A DNA stretch of 64,000 nt from assembly GCA_029215795.1 (NCBI GenBank), contig JARDYH010000003.1:69869609-69933608 (forward strand). The letters run 5' to 3'. How positions within the stretch are numbered: position 1 is the first letter of the stretch; each line of letters starts with the position of its first letter. This document shows, piece by piece, positions 23,617-34,170 of this stretch. The position numbers and the translations under genes were made by a program. The notes under the pieces were generated by a model that was given only the letters and a program-made list of their open reading frames with translations, searched no databases and was not told where the DNA came from. Origin of the DNA: Anniella stebbinsi. Taxonomy: Eukaryota; Chordata; Lepidosauria; Squamata; Anniellidae.

Positions 23617-24179
23617 ATCTAGAGATAAACAATTCATACTTTCAGTATTTATAAGCAGCTATTGGAATATGAATTTGGGGGTAAATATAGAAGATATGGA
23701 CATGTCCAGTCCTCCTGAAAATTAATTGGTTGTATTTAGCAGTGGGCGGACTTCGCTTGGTTTGATTTGGAATTGGCTTGATATGTACTAGCTTCCTGAA
23801 TGAGCCTTTGGGGAAAAAAGAGGGTTCTATTTCCAAGAGTTCACTCTTCAATAAGGTGCACATATGAACCTTATTGAATTGCCCTATGGAAATTGTAGTT
23901 CTCAGGATCAGCTGTGGTTGAGACCTGCTTGGAAATTCAGCCGCCACCCCTCCTAAAACAAACACATCTAGGACTAAGAAAGGGTTTTCAATTTGAATGG
24001 GAAATAGGAACCACATAAAGTTTTCAAGAGAATTCCCCCTCCCCCGTTTCTATACCGCCCATAGCCAAAGCTATTAAGAGAGGTAACCCAAAGGGCTGCT
24101 TGAACTGGTGGTCTGGTGGTATATTTCACAGCAATCCATTAGACTTTAATTGAGAGTAAGGGGTTAATATAAAAGAATT

Positions 24180-24570
24180 GTATTTGTACTTATTTATTTA
24201 TTTATTTATTACATTTGTATACCGCCCCATAGCTGAGGCTCTCTTGGCAGTTTACATAGGATTAAAACAATTAAAAACAATATACAAAAAAATAAAACAG
24301 CAAAAACATACAACATACATACAATACACACATGCATTTAAAACCACTGCAACAACCTAAAAAGCTACAACCCCCCCCCCCCAAAACTCCAAGCTTCTCA
24401 GATATTGCCAAATGCCCGAGAGAAGAGGAAAGTCTTGACCTGGTGCTGAAAAGCTAACAGTATTGGTGCCAGGCGGGCCTCATCAGGGAGATCATTCCAC
24501 AATTGGGGGGCCACCACAGAGAAGACCCTCTCCCTTGTTGCCGACCTCTGAGCTTCCCTCGGAGTTTGAA
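24180..24570 (-). mobile_element. L2-like LINE 3' end
   Basis: On the minus strand it encodes the reverse-transcriptase C-terminus (RVFSVVAPQLWNDLPDEA, LAPILLAF, VKTFLFS) ending near 24,398. A 3' UTR and the CCGCCAAGAGAGCC...GGGGCGGTATACAAATGTAATAAATAAA hallmark follow, with a TTTA tail at 24,189-24,209 on the plus strand. 5'-truncated and inactive. Confidence 0.85.
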
Positions 24571-24775
24571 TGTTTGAATGCTGACTGACACATGGACAGA
24601 ATTTTATTTTACATTCTGAGACAGAGAAGAACATCTGGGACACTTATTTTTGTAACTCATCCAAACGTTGTATCTAATGTTAGGCTTGTGGAAAACATAT
24701 AAGAAGTAGTGTTCCTCTTGCAGTTCCACAAATGCTGGTGGAACATCTAACACAACTGCCACAAGCAATACTTAG

Positions 24776-24865
24776 CTTCATAAAGTTGCAATGAGTTGTG
24801 TAGTGGTTTGTGGACCAGCTTGTGCAATGGCTTGTGGAACTGTTTGTGCAACTGCTCATGCAACA
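24776..24865. repeat. 12-bp degenerate tandem repeat
   Basis: Successive units of the type CTTGTGCAACTG / CTTGTGGAACTG, about six copies, give a minus-strand frame with repeating QLHKPLHK. A minisatellite, not a gene. Confidence 0.7.
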
Positions 24866-24946
24866 TAAGTGGAATCAGAGTATTGGATTTAACACTTGCG
24901 CAAAGATGAAAATGGCTCCCATGAAATATGTGTCTAATCACCTAAA

Positions 24947-25889
24947 AGTAGGGTAGAAACCAAAAAGGAGGACAATATGGCCACTCTAAGGGGGCGTACC
25001 CACCAAAATTCTCAACCCTCAAGGGGGTGTGCCCACCTGAACATGGCCTTGGTCACGTCTGATTTCACAGCACACAATTAAGACAAACTGTTCTACGTAA
25101 CATCTTAATGTTAAAATCACTGAAATAAAGAACAAGTGAGACATTCAATGTATCTGAAATTAACTTCACTCACTCCTATTTTTGTAGCTTTTGCTGTACC
25201 TTGAATCTTTTGCTATACGCTGTGTGGTACAGTCTCCCCTTCCCTCAAATATCTTTTCTGACTGCAAATCCTTCACTGGATGATTATAGTCTTACCTTTC
25301 CTAACATTTAACACTCTTTCTCCATCCCCTTTCTCATATCCATATTCACAGATGCAGCATACTGCTACCACTGAACAAATGAAGCTGTTGAGAAGTGCAG
25401 AAAAATCTAGTACAACAAACTAGCATTCACAAATAGTATAAAATAGTATTACCCTGCAAACATCAGCCATGGAACAAAAGGGACTAAAACTCTTGTTGCA
25501 GTTGCTAGCACCTCTTAGCCTATTTCAACTTCTGGTTTAGCAATGAGAAACTAATCTAAAAATGTGTCATTATTTATATCTCTGGTTCATTAGCCATGTA
25601 AACAAGACCATGGTCAGTTGCACAGATGCCCATTATCACAATGCTAGACAAGGATCTTTCCCTCCTTTTATCCAAATATCTCCTGAATTTACACTGCCTC
25701 AGTGTGCAAAAAACAGAAATCCCAATCAGAGAGTGTAATACTTTACCTGAAGAAAACTGAGTAGCAGATAACTCTGAAACTATCAGCTCCCTATTTCCTA
25801 TCATACAATGCTATCCTATGACAACTCAGAAATAAGCCCCGTTGATTTCAATAAACCTTACTCCCAGATAAATATGGGATTGCAGCTTC
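24947..25889 (+). mobile_element. mosaic segment upstream of R4 copy 2
   Basis: Inverse match to 14,485-15,162: AAACCAAAAAGGAGGACAA at the outer end, then GTGTGCCCACCTGAACATGG, then ATTAAGACAAACTGTTCTACG. Compared with its partner it carries roughly 250 extra bp after about 25,370. It ends in a family P copy (25,807-25,887). Confidence 0.6.
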
Positions 25890-26299
25890 TTCACATTTGT
25901 TCATCTTAATATAGCAAGTGCAAGCCCCTCCTGTCAAGGAAAACTGTGCACTCACCAGAACCTGGCATCGTGGATCATGCAACCAGCAGATGCTCTCAGA
26001 AAGATGCTTTCAGAGCCTAGGAGATCCAGACACACTCAAACAAGGCAAGACAAGCCACACTATGCAGTCATATATTATCTTGCTGGGACAGAACAATTCT
26101 GGGACAAGGCAACACTTTGCAATCGACCAGACGTAACAGTCATAAACAAAAATGAAACACACACTACTTCATTGACATAGCACTACCTAATGACAAAAAC
26201 GTTGCATTAAAGGAAGAGGAAAAGAGAAAACTATACACCACAGACTATGTAAATTACAGAACTATGGTAACAGGAAAAAGTTACAATTATTCCATTAGT
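25890..26299 (+). pseudogene. R4-clade LINE, endonuclease region (dead)
   Basis: Encodes, with frameshifts, CALTRTWHRGSCNQQ, a PD motif (CNRPDVTV) and, out of frame, the following IDIA-like strand. It matches the minus-strand copy at 14,083-14,484 almost throughout. It stops at 26,299, where a family A hAT half-element begins, so the 3' UTR is missing. Confidence 0.65.
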
Positions 26300-26477
26300 T
26301 TGAGTGGCCATATGGAAAGGAGGACAGGGCTCCTATATCTTTAACAGTTGTATAGAAAAGGGAATTTCAGCAAGTGTCGTTTGTATGCATGCAGCACCTG
26401 GTGATATTCCCTCTTCATTAAAACAGTTAAAGCTGCAGGAGCCCTGCCTAGCATGATCAGATACAAAAGAGGGCAAA
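26300..26477. mobile_element. left half of a family A hAT MITE
   Basis: Reads TTGAGTGGCCATATGG (a mutated TAGGGTGACCATATGG) through to the family's centre at GATCAGATACAAAAGAGGGCA, then stops. The right half is absent. The following DNA to 28,332 is unrelated internally but ends in ATGGTCACCCTA, a terminus matching this left end. Confidence 0.75.
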
Positions 26478-27065
26478 CATACACACCCCAGGTAAAATCA
26501 GCAGCAGCAGCCATGCACACCTCATGCTCACCAAAGGTAATACAAATTAAAATCTACATACCCCTGCACACTCACCCAAAGTGGGGAAAAACTCCACACC
26601 CTCCCAAAGGCAATTAAAACAATAACAACCTCCACACACACACTTAAATGGATGGGGGATAAAAATCCACCCCACACTCAACAAAGGCAAAATAATATTG
26701 ACAATAATAATAACAATAATAAGCCACCCAAACAATGCAAAATGACACAAAAACAAGCACATACCCATTGCAATAAAATAATATTAAAAAGACAACACTC
26801 ACCCACATATTCACCCAAGGAAAAATAATAAAAATCCAGACACACTCCAAGGCAAAAACCAACCAACCGAACAACCACACACAGTCAACCAAGACTGAAA
26901 ATAAAATAAGTATCCACACATACCAGCATACTCACCCATGGCAAAGCTAATAACAGTTTTAAAACACACCACATACACCACCCCAATTAATTCATCAAAA
27001 TAAATGGAAAATATTAAAGAAAAGTTCACTAAACAGTAGCAGCACCCAACAATAAATAAATACAT
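26478..27065. repeat. A/C-rich degenerate tandem repeat tract
   Basis: The plus strand is strikingly poor in G and T. Imperfect units of 40-90 bp follow the pattern CACTCACCCAAGG, AAAATAATAAAA, ATCCACACAC. Hydrophobic minus-strand frames arise from the composition only. Confidence 0.65.
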
Positions 27066-27089
27066 ATCCAGGCAGCCCCAGTCCTGCAC

Positions 27090-27730
27090 GCAAGGCTGGG
27101 CTAAGATGCCCACACGCCAGGCTGGGCCAGGCCACAACAATCACCATGATGCCCCAGCATGCCAGGAATGCCCCAGGACACCGGGCGAGTATGCCCCCCA
27201 CGCCGCGCCGCTCCATGTGCTGCACTGGGTCAGGTCGCGCTGGGCGCCACACCAAGCCACACCACTCTACGTGCTGTGCCAGGCCACACCACTCCGCGAT
27301 CCATAACAAGCCGCACCACCCCGCGACGTCCTGCACGCCATGCAAGGCCCCACCACCCCGTGACGCCCTGCATGCCACGCCAGGTTGCACCACCCCGTGA
27401 GCTGCACTGCTCCAGACTGCTCCGCCCTGTGTGCCATGCTAGGCAGTATCATACTCTGCCGCCCTGGGCTGCATGCCAGGCCGCCCTCCCACCAAGCCGC
27501 GCCATCTCGCGCGCCACCCCGGACCAGGCCACCCTACCCTACCCCGGGCCAGCTTGACCTTGCGCCGCACTGGGCTGCGCCTCACCCTGGGCCGTGCTAG
27601 GCTGCACTGGCCCACCACCCTGTGTGCTGCGCAACAATGCCCAATGACCCGCGGCCCTGTGCACCAGGCCAGCCCGCCCCAGACCAGTCCACGCTGCCCC
27701 ACGCGCAACAATGCTCCATGCCATGAAGCC
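27090..27730. repeat. GC-rich minisatellite, about 37-bp degenerate units
   Basis: Units of the form GCCACACCACTCCGCGATCC then TGCACGCCATGCCAG recur about a dozen times with drift, rich in CpG. Open frames on both strands, up to 163 residues, are compositional and have no domain. Confidence 0.7.
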
Positions 27731-27814
27731 TCATGCCGCTGCCTCACCTTGAGAATGACGACGATGCTGCTGCTGGCTGCTCCTGCCTTTGGGCTGCTGG
27801 CTGCCCTTCCTCGA

Positions 27815-28190
27815 CAATCTGGGCCTTTATTTTGGACGTCATAACTGCGACGTCCAAAATAAAGGGCTGGATCACCGAGAGGGAGAGGTGGGGAGCGATC
27901 TTTCGTCTCTCCACCCCTTCCTCTCAGCAATCTGGGCCTTTACTTTCGACGTTGCAGTGATGATGTCCAAAGTAAAGGCCTGGATTGTCATGAGGGTGGG
28001 GGGAGCACTCTTTCACCCCCCCATCCCTTCCTTTCGGAAATCCGGGCCTTTTTTTTTTGCCAAAATAAAGGCCCGGATAGCTGAGAAGAAAGGGTGGGGG
28101 AACGAAAGAGCGCTCCTCACCCCTCCCTCTTGATGATCCAGCCCTTTATTTTGGACTTCATCACTGTGGCGGCCACAATAAAGGCCCAGA
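27815..28190. repeat. four tandem hairpin units, about 110 bp each
   Basis: Each unit carries GGGCCTTTATTTTGGAC facing its inverse GTCCAAAATAAAGGCCC. Stems lie at about 27,818-27,870, 27,931-27,983, 28,041-28,078 and 28,138-28,190. The first stem has a GACGTC pair at its base. Spacers are CT/GA-rich (CCACCCCTTCC, GGTGGGG). The third stem has lost its loop, and the fourth has diverged. Confidence 0.9.
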
Positions 28191-28332
28191 CAGGCCTCTC
28201 AGACTTCTGGGAGACTCGGAGATGCTCTGTTTTCCCGGACTTTTAAATAAATTTGAATAAATCCATCCAGATTGCCTAAATGGACATTATTTCTGGACTT
28301 GACCGGGCATTTCCGGTCTGATGGTCACCCTA
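28191..28332. mobile_element. right terminus of a hAT-like element
   Basis: Inverted, it begins TAGGGTGACCATCAGACCGG and continues through ATGCCCGG and TAAAAGTCCGGG. Together with 26,478-28,190 it forms the body of a long non-autonomous element whose own left terminus is lost or replaced by the family A half at 26,300. Confidence 0.6.
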
Positions 28333-28663
28333 CAAAAGTTGCCATGGGGGCCTGGCTAGTCAAAAGAGGTAAGGAAGAGGGAAATAGCAAGGTCAGACAC
28401 TGGGAGGGAGGGGAAAAATAACAAGGCAGAGGGGAGAGAGAGGCTAGAGGCTATGAAGAGGGAGAAACAGTGAGGTTAAGAGGCCCCACTTCTTCTCATG
28501 CTGCTATGCATGAAGGTATCCTAACAATAGGGTATGCGACTCCATATTATCTCATCATATGTATGTATTGTGAAAACAGGAGATGTCTAAGGCCTTGTGC
28601 TATTCCGCCCTTTCCCTATTTCCCAAAACACACGTGGAAGTGAATGTCCAAATTGGTGTATGT

Positions 28664-28677
28664 GGGGGGGGGGGGGA
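28664..28677. repeat. poly-G run
   Basis: About 13-14 consecutive G. Confidence 0.9.
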
Positions 28678-28990
28678 ATCCTTTGCCTTCTTTACCTTTT
28701 GAGTTTCTTACAGGTGCTAGGTGCGATGCCTAACTGCAAATGTGTGTGCGATACTTATTATTTCTTCATGCTAGAGAAGCTACCAGAGTCGAAGCAGCAG
28801 GGCTTGGCTGTGGCTGCAGTCCCATACAGTTCCAATGACTGGGCAATGCTGACCGAAGAACAAAAGAAAAGTATGTGGAAATGGCTTGCCAGGGGAAAAC
28901 TAGGAAAGCAGCAGCAAAAGAAAAATAGCAAAAAAGCAAAACAAAACCCACCCAGCCAAGTCCCAGCACCTCTTCCCACACACTCTGATT

Positions 28991-29275
28991 TAGGGGTGTT
29001 GGAGAAATCTGCAATGAATTCAAAGTTGGATTTCTATAGATACGACCTGTAAATTCCACAGCGGATGTCTTTTCCTGAGTTACAGAAACTTGTGGACCTT
29101 TTACTTCTGCAGGTTGGGTGGAATTTGTGCAAAAGCACGCTTACATTAATGTACCTTGCTCTAATGTGCATTAGCACAAGTGGAAAGAAATTCTCATACA
29201 TTCCTCCCCCCTTAAAAATCTGATTGGTTCAGTGAGCAGATAATGGAATGAGGGACGCTTAACAGAATGAAATCT
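28991..29275. mobile_element. hAT-like MITE related to 41,953-42,396
   Basis: Left end TAGGGGTGTTGGAGAAATC, then TGAATTCAAAGTTGGATTTCTA, matching 41,953 and 23,281. The right end is not certain: ACATCCCTT at about 29,268-29,276 is a candidate, with only 5/8 flank agreement. Confidence 0.5.
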
Positions 29276-30289
29276 ATACATCCCTTTTCAGAATGGAAGT
29301 CCTGTTGCAAGTCTCCACAATCCATTTAGGAAGTGTGATCAAGTTGCGCTGGATGCCTCATTCTGCTTCTGGAGTAACTGTTGCCCCCTTATTTTAATCA
29401 GGTTTTCCTCCCTTGTAAAATCAGCTGCATCAAATACGCACTTAATGATGACATAATTGTAAACTTTAAACATTTATAGATCCTGGGTCCTTCAGTTTCC
29501 TTGCCAGACTGCAGGTGATGACAGAGGATTCCCATATTTGGTTTCCCAATTATTCCATTGTATTCCATGCATTGTGCAGATTTATGCAGTCACGTTGGGG
29601 AACGGTCACCTCTTATTGTAAGCCTGATGACACTTTAGGGTCAGCAACCAGCATCTGAAGCACATGGTTAGAGAAGCAAGCACAGTAAATCATCTGAACA
29701 TGGTCCTGCAGAGGTCTTTGTGGAGCAGTATTATCAGAAGCTTCAATAGGATCCGTCAACTATTTGAGTGTGTAACATGTTGGATGCCTCCATGTAGGAC
29801 TACCCAGGCAATACTAGCTGCTAGTGAAATGAGGAAAATAATGTACTATTCTGTGCTCTTGCTAATTGCAAGAAAATTGCATACTGCATCAGCAATTCTC
29901 TAGCCAATATCTATAATATCCAGCTAACTGCATCTCATTTACTCCTTGCATGAGTAGGACTCCCAAAACACATTGAACCCTGTGATGATAATATTGGATG
30001 CTAGAGGCTTCTAAGTCAACCTTTCCATTTTGCAAATTGTCCTTTCTTTTATAGCTACTGCTAATCTTTCTAGAATGCATGTATTAGCAAGGTTTGTTTT
30101 GGTTGTGTTTCCCAACAAGAATGATATCATGATGGTAGAGATTTGAAAGTGATTCTGTAAGCTCAGATATAACTGTATCTCTGAATCTTTTATAAAAGCT
30201 TTGGTATGACTAATGGCCTCCAATAATGTCTGCTAAAATGTTTGTAGCAAGTTATTTTTATGCTTCTGTTTTTAGTTTAAAAGATTTTG
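29276..30289. other. non-coding, no recognised feature
   Basis: No named repeat and no supported coding frame. Confidence 0.45.
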
Positions 30290-30390
30290 ATATACTGGTT
30301 TTAAAATGCCTTGATATCCATTGTAAGCTGCCTTGGGAAAACTTCTGTTTTGAAAGGCAGCATATAAATTTATACATAAAAAATAAAAAC
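30290..30390 (+). mobile_element. LINE 3' tail relic
   Basis: GTAAGCTGCCTTGGGAA...AAAGGCAGCATATAAAT, followed by an A-rich tail. It resembles the 3' hallmark of the L2-like family but is more diverged. Confidence 0.55.
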
Positions 30391-30967
30391 CCATGGTTAT
30401 TCAAATGTAGAATCTCTCCTGACCCTAATTATCAAAATCCCTTTCCTGGTGGATTCATGTGTTAAGAGAGAACCCATGTGTCTTGTGAGGAATGTCTTCC
30501 GGTTTAAAAACTCTGATGTGCAACTTCTTCTAGTCCAGTCCAAAAGTATCTGAGAGAATTACCTCAGCAATGGCAGAATTGTTTTGTAGTTTCTTGGTGG
30601 GAGTCCTTCATCCTCAGCCCAATGCCACCTCTCAGGGTTGACAATTTTTTGTTTGTTTGTTTTGTTTCAGCTTTCAGAATACAGTACTTTCAGAATTTAA
30701 CTTCAAGATGGCTGCTTTAGGCTTTAAAAGTGCATACTAACGTACAAAATCACACATTTTACACATTATAGAATATAAAAGGAATGTTTCCTGTGGTGGA
30801 AATAAATAGGATGGTCACCCACAGCTTCCATTGATTTAAGTTCTGCAGTAAATTCATGGGAATTGCAGCTGCGCAGCTTCTTTGAAAATCTGGCCACTGT
30901 TCAAATCCCAGAGGCAATATCCTGTACATACCAATTCAAGTGCTTAACCTTAGGCACCCAGATTTGA

Positions 30968-31002
30968 ATATATATATCTATATATAGATATAGATATATA
31001 TG
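30968..31002. repeat. AT-rich simple repeat with palindromic TATATCTATATATAGATATA core
   Basis: Alternating TA with CTA/TAG interruptions arranged symmetrically. Confidence 0.85.
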
Positions 31003-32039
31003 TTTTTTGCATACATTATCACAGGAGTTAATTTCATTGTCAAGAGCCCCCTATTCAAAAACAACTATGCCACCTTGAAGTCAAGCTGTAACGTCTAAAA
31101 AACCTAAAGCACTTTCATTCTACAACAGAGAAGCTCTAAGATACCAAATCTTACAAAACATCAAAGTACTGGGGAACAGGGGAACACTTTGTATTTAGAT
31201 TCTTTTAAATGTTCTTTTATAGTAATAACCAGTTGCAGAGAGATGGTGATCAGGTTGCACATCCCAACGTCCCGGTGACTTAGTGGCCTGCTGTAGCTGC
31301 TCTCTTGGGCTTCTCTCATGATGTCATTGCAGCCCTGGAAACATGACCTTACAATACAGACTGGCTGCCAGCTATCTGTAAAACTCTGTCCCATTGTGCT
31401 TCGTACCTAAATCTAAAACTAACTTTAGCTAACTCTGAAGTGAAATATTGTGATTTATAACAAAAAAAGGTTACTTAGGGAAGTTGGATACTAAATTGTT
31501 CAGTTGGAATCTTTATCCTTTGATTATGTAGTTGGCTGAACAAAAGCATTTTGATTCATTCTGTTCCAATTTAATTCCCCTTTGCAAATGACCTGATAGC
31601 TGACCCATTTTTTATGCTTAGTATCCCCAGGAAAACAAAAAATATATAAAAAATATATAGTGATACTTGTTAATCATGACATTTTATATTTCATGTTCCA
31701 AGTCTTTGGTTAAAAAAAAAAAGGAACAAAAGTTATGCAAATAGATAAAGCCTTGCTATATTCTCTTAGTAAAATTCAGCATTAAAATTATTAAACTTTT
31801 ACTCAGCGTGAACATAGTATTTTAATAGTATAGCCAAGGAAAAAAGTATTCATTTTTACTTTATAAATTGCTTTATGTTTTAACATACTGCAACTTATAG
31901 CTTTAAATAAAGCTTCATTTTTTTTCTTTTTTCTACATGCAAGCTTTGTTTAAGGTAGATTTGGCTACTTTTTTGAAAAAATGCTTGAATGAAGGCATGT
32001 TTGTCTTTCAATATTATACCAGCTAAGAAAGCTAATGAG

Positions 32040-32043
<4 letters not shown>
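31003..32043. other. non-coding, AT-rich, possibly conserved
   Basis: Repeat-free between about 31,730 and 31,960, with an octamer-like ATGCAAAT at 31,735 and many TAAA/TTAA words. No gene visible. Confidence 0.35.

Positions 32044-32072
<29 letters not shown>
32044..32072. repeat. (AT)n microsatellite
   Basis: About 14 AT units. Confidence 0.96.
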
Positions 32073-32075
<3 letters not shown>

Positions 32076-32099
32076 TTGACATTTTAATGACTGATAGCA

Positions 32100-32182
32100 T
32101 ATTCTTGTCTACTCAGAAGTCAGTCCCATTAAGTTCAATGGCGTTTACTCCCTGATAAATAGGTATAGAATTGTGTCCCGAA
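32100..32182. repeat. short palindromic MITE, family P
   Basis: Contains TACTCAGAAGTCAGTCCCATT and an inverted partner, AATGGCGTTTACTCCC. One of the best preserved copies. Confidence 0.65.
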
Positions 32183-32439
32183 TTAGAATATGTCCAGGTC
32201 ACAGCACCATGTATTTTAGCATCCGGATCAAATTGAATCATATGAGCCATGCACCAACACAACAGCTCCTCGGATCAGGCTTAAGGACTCATGTGCAGAC
32301 ATCATTGACCCATTAACCTGCCCTCCTGCTGGCTAATAACAGCCAATGGCATGGATTCATTTTTATTTGCTGCCTGTCTCATCCATACAGGCATGTACCA
32401 TGGATTGCAAATGGTGAGAGCAGGACTTCTGTAGGGCTG

Positions 32440-32940
32440 GCCAAAGTTTGATACATAGCCCTAAACAGTTTGGAATCAGCTTGTCTGAAGGATTGCCTGC
32501 ACCCCATGAGCCTACCCAAAGTTTAGCATCAGCATCTGAGACGCTCTTTCTGGTCTACCAGTAAGAGCTGTGAGATTAGCCAATACCAGGAACAGGGCCT
32601 TGTGTTTGTGTGGTGGTGGTGGTGGTGGGGTTTCCAACATCTTTGGAATGCCCCCCCCTTTTGCTGGCTTTTAGGAGGATTTTGAAGATTTATTTATTCT
32701 AGTCTGCATTTGTTTAATTTTAGTATATTGTTCTTTTAACTAAGATTTTATCTCTGCTGCTTCTGTTGCTATTTTCTATGTTATATCTTTTCTTTAATTA
32801 ACTAAATATTGAATATTGTTTTTAGGGTTTGATGATGTATTCTATATTTTTAATTAAGTTATCATCTACCTTGTGAGTGTTTTTAATACTACACCTACTA
32901 ACAATAATAATGATGATGACTTTTTAGCCTAGGAGCCATA
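32440..32940 (+). mobile_element. L2-like LINE 3' end with internal GTG expansion
   Basis: Translates in pieces to ALNSLESACLKDCLHP and, downstream, LECPPLLLAF, aligning to the ALNGLGQGYLKERLLP and reverse-transcriptase tail motifs of other copies. Between them, a GTGGTGGTG run (about 32,613-32,631) sits where intact copies have GGTGGCC. The copy ends in AATAATAATGATGATGA. Confidence 0.65.
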
Positions 32941-33084
32941 CAGTGGATGCCATCCTACACTTTTTTAAAACTTGTAGTGAGGATGATTTTATATACTCTT
33001 CTCCACCTGCAGAATTTAGGATACTGTTCTGGCCTTCACAACTCAAATCTTAGTTTGTACCATGGCTGTTAAAATTCTTTATAT

Positions 33085-33215
33085 TTTATTTATTTAGTTT
33101 CATTGGTGTTTTACAGAGTACAAAAGGCCATGTCCCTGCACTGAGGACTTTACAATCTGAAATTCAGTGTAGGGGAATCAGAGGAAAAGGGAGGAAGGGA
33201 TAAAATACAAACGAT
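33085..33215 (-). mobile_element. retroelement 3' end relic
   Basis: TTTATTTATTTAG tail, then TTTTACAGAGTACAAAAGG and CCCTGCACTGAGGACTTTAC. The layout resembles a reversed LINE/SINE 3' end. The family is uncertain. Confidence 0.4.
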
Positions 33216-33814
33216 TAGAAAAAACACATTTCTAATTTTCTCCTCTACTCTTACTTTTAACCTTTCTTAAAAATAGAAAATTGGCTGACCACAAATGTAT
33301 GAATTAGCACGTCTATTATAGTGATGAATGGAAACTACCATTTAAATCCTGAAACATTCATCAGGCTGTTCACTATGGACCAGGTGACATAAGAATGCAT
33401 GAATACTTGCCTTCTGACTCATAGAAATCAGAATGAATATAAAATAAAGATGGGGGGAAGGTTGAGTAGAAAACAATGCCAAGAGAAAGACAAGAAGTAG
33501 CAGCTTTCTTTCCCCCCTCCCAATCATACAAAGAATGATAGGTTTTGGTACACTGAAAATCCTTTTGGGTATATGGTATCTCCAGGCCACTATTTTGGCA
33601 GAGAACTTCTGTTGCCAGTATGACCTGCGCACCATCTTTTGGTGTCCCCCTAATGACAACAACAACAAAATATTCCACAGATGTTTGGTCTAGGTTTATG
33701 TAACTTATAGCACAATTCCTCTTCAAGTTAAGAGAGAAGAATGCTTGCTGGGGAATGCTGGGAGTTATGAAACTTGTTTTTGTCTAAACAGGCATAAGAA
33801 TCGCTCCATCCAAC

Positions 33815-34090
33815 TGCCTGTGAGTAGGAGAGGAAGCAAGCAGCCAGGCAGGAGATCTGCCACTAATGCTTTTTCCATCTGTGGCTTCTGCTTCAGAGAA
33901 GTGGGCCCTGTCTCCCTTCACAGAGGCCATTCCAACCCTGTGGACAGGAGAGGAATAAGCCAGCAAAGCGTGTCATTATTGGTTTTTTCATCTATTCCTG
34001 TTTTATGAAGCAGGGACTGGGTCCCTCCCTTCTCCCCTCACAGAGGCCATTCCAACTAACTGCCTTGTGAGCTGGAGAAGAACTAAACTG
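33815..34090. repeat. diverged tandem duplication, about 130-bp unit
   Basis: CCTCACAGAGGCCATTCCAAC, preceded by GGGTCCCTCCC and a TTTTTCATCT stretch, occurs twice, around 33,870-33,940 and 33,990-34,055, each followed by CTGTGGACAGGAGA- or CTTGTGAGCTGGAGA-like sequence. Origin unknown. Confidence 0.6.
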
Positions 34091-34170
34091 TCACCATCAT
34101 CTCTTCAGATAGACCTCTCAACCCATTTTCTAAATTTATATAAGTTCTCTCTCCTTGCTTATCCCTTATT

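Noticed and set aside
27439..27930. 163-codon minus-strand frame and overlapping 132-codon frames
   Set aside because: GC-rich minisatellite DNA has few stop codons, frames exist on both strands at once, and the peptide repeats follow the 37-bp unit.
26300..28332. Single intact composite transposon with matching duplications
   Set aside because: Flanking octamers CCATTAGT and CAAAAGTT agree at only three positions, so one-step insertion of the whole unit is not supported.
28597..29052. 151-codon plus-strand frame with lysine/glutamine-rich end
   Set aside because: It crosses a poly-G run and enters a hAT-like MITE, and no domain is visible. The low-complexity tail comes from A-rich sequence.
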